A stretch of DNA of 64,000 nt from an uncultured Flavobacteriales bacterium. GTDB lineage: Bacteria > Bacteroidota > Bacteroidia > Flavobacteriales_F > PHOS-HE28. The notes below the pieces were generated by a model. That model ran no database searches. It was not told the DNA's origin and worked only from the letters and a program-made list of their open reading frames with translations. The position numbers were made by a program, and so were the translations under genes. Location of the stretch: positions 23,053 to 87,052 of the forward strand of contig CALMPI010000043.1 of assembly GCA_937872175.1 (NCBI GenBank), read 5' to 3'. Positions 59,428-64,000 of this stretch are shown here, piece after piece. Position 1 is the first letter of the stretch, and the number at the start of each line of letters is the position of its first letter.

Positions 59428-60344
59428 GCGGTGGCGCGCTGTGGGGGTGGATGGATCACGCGCAGGAAGAGCTCCTCAAGGTCCTCCGACCGCACCTGCA
59501 GCAGGGTGGGTGGCAGCCCTTCCTGCACCAACAGGGCCGCGATGCGCTCCGGATGCCGCACGCTGTCCGGATCCGAAAGCGCGATGTACCCTTCGCGGTG
59601 CAGCTGCGCTTGCACGCCGTGGCGTGCAAGCCGTTCCATGGCGGCCGCATTGTCCAGCGTGGAAAGGACGAGCCGCTGCCCGAGCCGCGCGGCGATCTCG
59701 CTGCTGTCCAACTCGGTGACCAGCCGGCCCTCGTGGATGATGGAAAGGCGCATGGAGACCTTCGCCAGCTCACCGATGATGTGGCTGGAGAGGAAGATGG
59801 TGCTGCCCTGTGCCGCCAGCTCCTTCAGCAACAGCCGCACCTCCACGATGCCTTCGGGGTCCAGGCCGTTGATGGGCTCGTCCAGGATCAGCAGGCGCGG
59901 CTTGTGCATCAGGGCCTTCGCCAAGCCAAGGCGGTGCCGGTTGCCCAGTGATAGTTGCCCCGCCTTCTGGTGCTTGTACCGGCCGAGGTGCAGGCGGTCG
60001 ATCACGGCATCGATGACGTTCCTGCCCTTCAAGCGGCGCAGCTCCTGGAAGACCCACAGGTTGTCGTACACCGACAGCCCCGGATAAGCGAAGGGCGTTT
60101 CCACCAGGTAGCCCACATTGTTCCACCGGTCGAACGCCTTGTTCACCGGTTTGCCGAACAGGTGTACCGCCCCATCCGTGGGCCGCACCATGCCCAGCAG
60201 CATGCGGATCAACGTGGTCTTGCCGGCCCCGTTCAAACCGAGGAAGCCGTGGATCTCCCCCTCACCGACGCGCAGCGAGATGCGGTCCACCGCAGTGACG
60301 GTTCCGTAACGCTTGGTCAGCGCCGTGGTGGAGATGACGTCCAT
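59424..60344 (-). CDS. ABC transporter ATP-binding protein
   Basis: A 306-residue ATPase: Walker A GLNGAGKTT (about 36-44), Q-loop region VGYLVETPFAYP, signature variant LSLGNRHRLGLAKAL, Walker B LLILDEPINGLDP and a switch HIIGELAKV. The signature LSLGN in place of LSGGQ is unusual but seen in export ATPases. It starts at ATG 60344 (MDVISTTALTKRYG) and drives the ABC-2 permease encoded next. Confidence 0.92.
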   Translation of the reverse strand: MDVISTTALTKRYGTVTAVDRISLRVGEGEIHGFLGLNGAGKTTLIRMLLGMVRPTDGAVHLFGKPVNKAFDRWNNVGYLVETPFAYPGLSVYDNLWVFQELRRLKGRNVIDAVIDRLHLGRYKHQKAGQLSLGNRHRLGLAKALMHKPRLLILDEPINGLDPEGIVEVRLLLKELAAQGSTIFLSSHIIGELAKVSMRLSIIHEGRLVTELDSSEIAARLGQRLVLSTLDNAAAMERLARHGVQAQLHREGYIALSDPDSVRHPERIAALLVQEGLPPTLLQVRSEDLEELFLRVIHPPPQRATA

Positions 60345-60402
60345 GGCTTGGCAGTGCGAAGTAGGCAAGAAAGAACGGACGTGAGGAAGTGGGATCAACA
60401 CC

Positions 60403-60507
60403 GTGCGGGTGGATGGCGCTCCGGTATACACCATCGACTACACGGACGGACTGCCGCCCGACGAACGAGAGCAACAGGCGATCGCAGCGGTGTTGAAGGC
60501 GTTGTAG
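60403..60507 (+). pseudogene. Possible 3' remnant of a lost gene
   Basis: A 34-codon frame (VRVDGAPVYTIDYTDGLPPD and on to KAL, stop TAG at 60505) that looks coding but has no proper start: a TGA at 60382 in the same frame blocks extension. Within the 60345-60585 gap nothing else looks coding. It may mark the scar of an insertion or deletion at the edge of the lower-GC defence region. Confidence 0.3.
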
Positions 60508-60585
60508 GAGGTGGGGTAGTGGCCGCGGGCCGCAGACTCGCGGCAGCTGAGCATGAGCTCCTGTCCGGTGTACAGCATGCTGCGT

Positions 60586-61419
60586 TCAACGCTTCTTACC
60601 CGTCGCCTTGTCGATGGCGTGCTTGACCGGTGCTGATAGCAACGACCTCATCTGCGTGATCGCCACGCCGTTGAGCTGCCTCAGGCGTTCCGGGGCATCC
60701 AGGCCCTGGCGGATGAGCAGTGCGTTGATGCTTTCCATGTTGGAGAGTACAACCAGCTGCTCCAAGGTGGCATGGTCCCGCATATTGCCGGGGAGCGTTG
60801 GGTTGGCGTTGCGCCATTCGGCGGCGGTCATCCCGAAGAGCGCCATGTTGAGCAGGTCCGCTTCGCTGCTATAGATGCGGTTGGTCTGGTCGCGGCCAAG
60901 CACAGGAGGGATGAGGTGTTCCTTGATCGCATCCGTATGGATGCGGTAGTTCACCTTGGCGAGAGTGCGTTGGAGGTTCCATTCGAGGGAGGCCATGCCC
61001 GATTCAGCCTCCTTCAAGCGGCGGAACTCCTTCACGAGGTAAACCTTGAACTCAGGGCTTATCCACATGCCGAACTCGAAGGCGATGTCCGGGTGAGCGT
61101 ACGTTCCGCCATAGCGCCCGGCCGAGGCCCTGAGGCCGATGGCGTTGGTCTGCTCCACCCAGTCCTTCACGCTGATGCGGAAGCGGTTAAGGCCGGCCTC
61201 GCTTCTAATTGTGGCGAATCCGCCATAATTAAAGTCCGGGTTGTGCACCGACTCCCAGATGCCTAGGAACTCCACCGTGTTCCGGTTACGCAGCCAGTCG
61301 CCGATGAAGACATCGCCTTCCTTGGCCTTGAGCATGTCAGTGAGCGAGATGTAATCCTGCTGGCCTACGGTGGTCACGGCCACCTCGGTGTCCTTCACGG
61401 TGATGGTCCTGTTCTTCAT
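60586..61419 (-). CDS. KilA-N domain protein
   Basis: A 277-residue protein with an N-terminal KilA-N domain (TITVKDTEVAVTTVGQQDYISLTDMLKAKEGDVFIGDWLRNRNTVEFLGIWESVHNPDFN and then FEFGMWISPEFKVYLVKEFRRLKE). KilA-N domains are DNA-binding modules of phage and viral origin, also found as chromosomal genes in Bacteroidota. The C-terminal half is helical and unassigned. It lies 250 bases beyond the Pycsar-like operon on the same strand, in a visibly lower-GC stretch. Whether it acts with the defence genes is not known. No phage structural genes are nearby. Confidence 0.85.
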   Translation of the reverse strand: MKNRTITVKDTEVAVTTVGQQDYISLTDMLKAKEGDVFIGDWLRNRNTVEFLGIWESVHNPDFNYGGFATIRSEAGLNRFRISVKDWVEQTNAIGLRASAGRYGGTYAHPDIAFEFGMWISPEFKVYLVKEFRRLKEAESGMASLEWNLQRTLAKVNYRIHTDAIKEHLIPPVLGRDQTNRIYSSEADLLNMALFGMTAAEWRNANPTLPGNMRDHATLEQLVVLSNMESINALLIRQGLDAPERLRQLNGVAITQMRSLLSAPVKHAIDKATGKKR

Positions 61420-61599
61420 GGGGCTGGCCCTGACGGGAATGCCGTCATGGGGTGGAACTCAACATAAGGCTGAGCGGCGGGAATTCATAGCCATGTGTAG
61501 ATCTGAGCTGGGCCAAGTTCGAGGCGGCGATTCGGGGGAGGGTTGGGGAGATTCTGGCGTGAGGTCTTTTGGGCGTTCCGGCTCCCAAGGCCTCGCCGT

Positions 61600-61648
61600 C
61601 GGGCTTTTCCCTACAAGTCCGCGCTCGTTCCTCGCTTGCGGGCTTTTC
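61600..61648. repeat. Direct repeats (CGGGCTTTTC...TACAA) 39 bp apart in the intergenic region
   Basis: CGGGCTTTTC at 61600-61609 and again at 61639-61648, each followed by a cTACAA-like tail (CTACAAG, GTACAATCCCT), at a 39-bp period, in the 250-base gap between the KilA-N and E2-like genes. Sequences of this type (GGGCTTTTC...CAATCCCTAACGC) recur in Bacteroidota intergenic DNA in my experience, but I cannot name the element. It could be a mobile or recombination-related repeat. Confidence 0.55.
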
Positions 61649-61669
61649 GGTACAATCCCTAACGCAACC

Positions 61670-62317
61670 CTACCCTTGGCCATCGGGTATCGCCCGAATG
61701 TCGTGCAGGTCTTGCTGAAGTTGTGCGCTGCCAATAGCTCGAAGCCACTCCAAGTCGTCCAAGTGACATCGCTTAGCCTTCCTGCCTGAGCCACACCAAC
61801 ACAGATCATTCCGCCCAACACTCCGTCCCGAGAGGGCAAGTTCCAGCGCATCCAGTACGAAGGAGTTGTCGTTCGTATTGAACCTCTCGCGGTAACGCTG
61901 CAGGCGGCCTTCAGTGCCATGTGCATAGTCCCCGCCAGGGTACGTTCCTTCGTGCATCTTGTGAAGGACGCTCAGAAAGAATGGATAGACCTTCCGCGTG
62001 AGGAAGTCGCTCAATCGGATGCCTCGTCGGGCCTGAACCATGAGGTCAAGGTCCATTTCCACACAGCAGAGTCCAATAGCGTTTACATGGTCGTTCTCGC
62101 CGCGCGACAGCTTCTGACTGGTCTCGAACAAATCGGGTACGCCGTAAGGGTATTTCTCCGGAATTAGGAGGGCAACCTCAAACTCCTCTAAGAAGTTGCC
62201 CTCCGCGTCCGAGACGTCGATGACCCCCACTAGGGCTTTCTTGCCCAAGTACTCACCAAGGCGCAGCTTGGGGAAGCGCCGCTCTACTTCAGCAAGGTCA
62301 TTTTTGTCGATGGTCAC
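61670..62317 (-). CDS. E2 (UBC-like) domain fused to SEC-C zinc motif; third gene of a Pycsar-like operon
   Basis: A 215-residue protein starting at GTG. Residues about 1-125 look like a bacterial E2/UBC-like fold: EEFEVALLIPEKYPYGVPDLFE, then ENDHVNAIGLCCVEM, with H77, G82 and candidate catalytic C84/C85 in the order H-x5-6-G-x-C seen in E2 enzymes. Residues 168-185 (GRNDLCWCGSGRKAKRCH, with C173, C175, C184, H185) form a SEC-C zinc-binding motif. It starts 12 bases after the cyclase stop, so it is cotranscribed. No E1 or JAB peptidase gene is in the window. By analogy with the E2-only accessory of short type II CBASS, it may modify or prime the cyclase; this is inference. The E2 assignment is from pattern only. 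Confidence 0.72.
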   Translation of the reverse strand: MTIDKNDLAEVERRFPKLRLGEYLGKKALVGVIDVSDAEGNFLEEFEVALLIPEKYPYGVPDLFETSQKLSRGENDHVNAIGLCCVEMDLDLMVQARRGIRLSDFLTRKVYPFFLSVLHKMHEGTYPGGDYAHGTEGRLQRYRERFNTNDNSFVLDALELALSGRSVGRNDLCWCGSGRKAKRCHLDDLEWLRAIGSAQLQQDLHDIRAIPDGQG

Positions 62318-62329
62318 TTCACGCAGGTC

Positions 62330-63310
62330 TCAAGGGCGGTATGGGCGAACTGTGCTTGCGCGAGGCGCCACGAGCTCAGGCCTCAGAACGCGGTCAGAAC
62401 TACGCTTCAGTTCGAGCTGTCCCTCAGGGGTCTGGTTGAACTTGTTCATCGACCGCAGGTAAGCTTTCCAGTCGAAGTCATACTGACGGTAACCATCACC
62501 CACCGCTGGATAGTTCGGGAAGATGAAGGCATCCGGCCCCTTGCTGGTGCGCTGGGAAACGGGGGTGAAGAACCGCGTTTCGATGCCGGCAATATCCAGC
62601 ACGTGCTGACCCACTACAACTCCGTTGTTGGCTGCCGACATCTGCATTTTCGCAGCGAGACTGGTGTGAAGGCTGGTCGTCGTCACTTCGCTCGTAGCGC
62701 CGATTCCTTGCTTCACCCACACTACCACGTCATCATCCCCGAAATCAAACCCGATCCGGGTGTTGATCCGCTCTATGCCGTCTTCCTCGAAGAGCTTTGG
62801 AAGCTCCTCCCTGACGAAGTAGGTCACCAAGCTGCTCGCTAGCATCCCCAGTTGCACAGCATCACGCTTTTCCTGTCCCCGTCGCCCGAAGTAGACGAAC
62901 ATCCCATCGCCATGAAGGCGCTGGATGTACCCGCCACAGATGAGGCAGACGTGCATGGCCGCCTTCTGTATCACGCTCGTGATGTAGTTGACGGTTTCGG
63001 GTGGGTACTTCCGGAATAGGCCGGTGGAATTGCAGATGTCGATGAACATTGAGGCCACATAATGGCGCTCTACGGTCTCCGAGGTGCTGATATAGCTGAA
63101 GTCCGGGTGTGCTCCTAGTGGTAGGGAGTAGTTAGGGGTTGTCCCGAGTTCCTGTTGTAGCGGGATCAGACTATCGAGGGGCTTGCTCCATTCAGCGTCC
63201 CTCATCGCGGCCAAGACAGGCTGGCGGCGTTGCCGTCCCTCGAAATGCTCATACAGCGGCTGCTGCATGACGTTCTTGATGCGGTTCGTATAGTCGTCGA
63301 AGATCCTCAT
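62330..63310 (-). CDS. pycC: Pycsar-type nucleotide cyclase (PycC-like)
   Basis: A 326-residue class III nucleotide cyclase-like protein. The two metal-binding aspartates are D91 (MFIDICNSTGLFR) and D135 (RLHGDGMFVYFG). The canonical NxxxR transition-state region aligns as S217-x3-K221 (TSLAAKMQ), an unusual substitution. The N-terminal 80 residues are a helical extension and the C-terminal 60 residues an extension rich in basic residues. Pycsar cyclases make cCMP or cUMP when phage infect; the product here is not predictable. The ATG overlaps the stop of the upstream effector gene in ATGA, the tightest possible coupling, which with the effector family supports the call. Confidence 0.82.
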   Translation of the reverse strand: MRIFDDYTNRIKNVMQQPLYEHFEGRQRRQPVLAAMRDAEWSKPLDSLIPLQQELGTTPNYSLPLGAHPDFSYISTSETVERHYVASMFIDICNSTGLFRKYPPETVNYITSVIQKAAMHVCLICGGYIQRLHGDGMFVYFGRRGQEKRDAVQLGMLASSLVTYFVREELPKLFEEDGIERINTRIGFDFGDDDVVVWVKQGIGATSEVTTTSLHTSLAAKMQMSAANNGVVVGQHVLDIAGIETRFFTPVSQRTSKGPDAFIFPNYPAVGDGYRQYDFDWKAYLRSMNKFNQTPEGQLELKRSSDRVLRPELVAPRASTVRPYRP

Positions 63311-63870
63311 GGTGTTGGCGGGTTTAGGTTGTGCATGATGAGCCAGGTGAGCAGGATGGCGGCCAAGAAGCTTCCCGCCAGACCGAAACTGGCGGCCTTG
63401 AGCAGCATGAACTTTCGCCGCAGTCCTACGGATAGTGCGTGTGCTTGTACAATGAGGTCTTCCTCTGCTTCCACCTCAGTCTCCTTCTTGATGTCATCGC
63501 GGAATTTCTCAAGCGAGCGCGTGGAAACGCCGCCGAAGAACAGATTGGATTGAGATCCTTGGCGAGTGTATGGCAGGATGGCAAGGAGCGTGGTCGCCAT
63601 CGAGAACAGGCACAGGATGAGACAGGCCATCAGCAAACACTCAATCCCCGGGGACATGGTGAACGCTTTTCCCGCGTACTCGAACTGCAGAAGCAACAAA
63701 CCGCCAACGAGGGCGGTGTTCAGTGCGACGAAGAACGCCCCCTTGTTGTTGACGGTGTCGTAGTAATGGTCATACCTCGATATCGCGTATCGCAGTTGTT
63801 CGATCAGACGTGGTGGGTCGTGTTGCGCCCTGCACGCCCCTCCCTTCTCCGCTTCGTCGAGCGCATTCAT
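63307..63870 (-). CDS. pycTM: Pycsar effector, transmembrane type (DUF5706/PycTM-like)
   Basis: A 187-residue membrane protein with hydrophobic segments at about 46-64, 76-99 and 155-178. The N-terminal helix (YDHYYDTVNNKGAFFVALNTALVGGLLL) and the SNLFFGGVST stretch are typical of the DUF5706 Pycsar effector family. On binding cyclic pyrimidine nucleotide such effectors are thought to disrupt the membrane and abort infection. It is the first gene of the operon (effector, cyclase, E2-SEC-C). The promoter must lie in 63871-64000, where I do not see a clear -7 box. Confidence 0.82.
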   Translation of the reverse strand: MNALDEAEKGGACRAQHDPPRLIEQLRYAISRYDHYYDTVNNKGAFFVALNTALVGGLLLLQFEYAGKAFTMSPGIECLLMACLILCLFSMATTLLAILPYTRQGSQSNLFFGGVSTRSLEKFRDDIKKETEVEAEEDLIVQAHALSVGLRRKFMLLKAASFGLAGSFLAAILLTWLIMHNLNPPTP

Positions 63871-64000
63871 TGTCTTCGCTTGGATTGTGTTTCACTGGGC
63901 TCGGTCGGATGTGGACCTTGTCCCTGCTTACCGATATGTGTTGACTGTGTAAGCACCCCCTGAAACAGGTGCAGGTGAAAGTAGAAACACCTAACCTTGA
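63871..64000. other. Upstream region of the Pycsar-like operon
   Basis: About 130 bases, visibly lower in GC, before the effector gene ATG at 63870. It must carry the operon's promoter, but no TAnnTTTG box at a useful distance and no clear repeat was found; the nearest match is TACTTTC near the right window edge. The boundary of the low-GC region is not reached inside the window. Confidence 0.35.

Noticed and set aside
61670..63870. CBASS system
   Set aside because: The cyclase is a class III nucleotide cyclase with paired Asp sites, not a CD-NTase with the GS...DxD fold, and the effector is of the DUF5706 Pycsar type.
60586..64000. Prophage or prophage remnant
   Set aside because: A KilA-N protein is present but there are no integrase, capsid, tail, portal or lysis genes.
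1..64000. tRNA, rRNA or insertion-sequence genes
   Set aside because: I looked for cloverleaf-like segments, rRNA signatures, transposase motifs and flanking inverted repeats by eye and found none I could support; a tRNA or covariance-model scan would settle it.

Overview
This window is chromosomal DNA from a high-GC member of the Bacteroidota, probably an uncultured Flavobacteriales-like lineage (the lineage is inference). The evidence is: type IX secretion C-termini (gliding-motility type B and Por type A tails), giant secreted Ig/PKD-like repeat proteins, a DUF4249 lipoprotein next to a TonB-dependent receptor with an N-terminal carboxypeptidase-like domain, a MoaC-MoaB fusion, a DAHP synthase-chorismate mutase fusion, few Shine-Dalgarno sequences, and Bacteroidota -7 promoter boxes (TAnnTTTG and variants) lying unusually close to start codons.

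Layout. 1-3.6 kb: the end of sdhB, a small membrane protein, a DUF433/DUF5615 toxin-antitoxin pair lying between a broken and an intact copy of an aminotransferase start, then a methionine-type aminotransferase overlapping an omega-amidase. 3.6-13.3 kb: two tandem giant IgGFc-binding-like surface proteins. 13.5-25.6 kb: housekeeping and envelope genes (Ig-like lipoprotein, free methionine sulfoxide reductase, ComF-like protein, coiled-coil membrane protein, large outer-membrane protein, oligopeptide-type binding lipoprotein, OmpA-like lipoprotein, DAHP synthase-chorismate mutase). 25.7-28.5 kb: an FG-GAP/ASPIC type IX cargo protein. 28.6-35.6 kb: molybdenum-cofactor cluster (ThiF/MoeB-like, TauE/SafE, moeA, mobA, moaD, moaE, moaCB, a nucleoid-associated protein, and moaA on the other strand); fdhD follows at 44 kb. 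35.7-41.9 kb: two tandem sensor kinase/response regulator pairs. 42-47 kb: tag, a YCF48-like secreted protein, fdhD, GrpB and small unknown genes.

47.3-56.0 kb is a metal-response region on the minus strand. It holds a TonB receptor operon, a DUF4386 protein, a GliT-like flavoprotein, an AraC regulator, a multicopper oxidase, an otherwise easily missed 43-residue Cys-rich peptide, and an AraC regulator with an N-terminal heavy-metal-binding-like segment. A nearly identical 30-bp element, made of two GATGTAA half-sites 21 bp apart, lies at the same distance (20 bp) upstream of a -7 box in front of both the TonB operon and the Cys-rich peptide. This looks like an operator that ties the two units into one regulon.

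56-60.6 kb carries a Crp/Fnr regulator, a quinone-oxidoreductase-like dehydrogenase, a secreted ABM-domain protein and an ABC-2 exporter, with gene scraps. 60.6-63.9 kb has visibly lower GC and holds a KilA-N protein and a three-gene operon: a Pycsar effector (DUF5706/PycTM), a Pycsar pyrimidine-cyclase-like enzyme (PycC), and a third protein joining an E2 (ubiquitin-conjugating-like) fold to a SEC-C zinc motif. A Pycsar system with an E2-like accessory is the strongest candidate here for a poorly described system.
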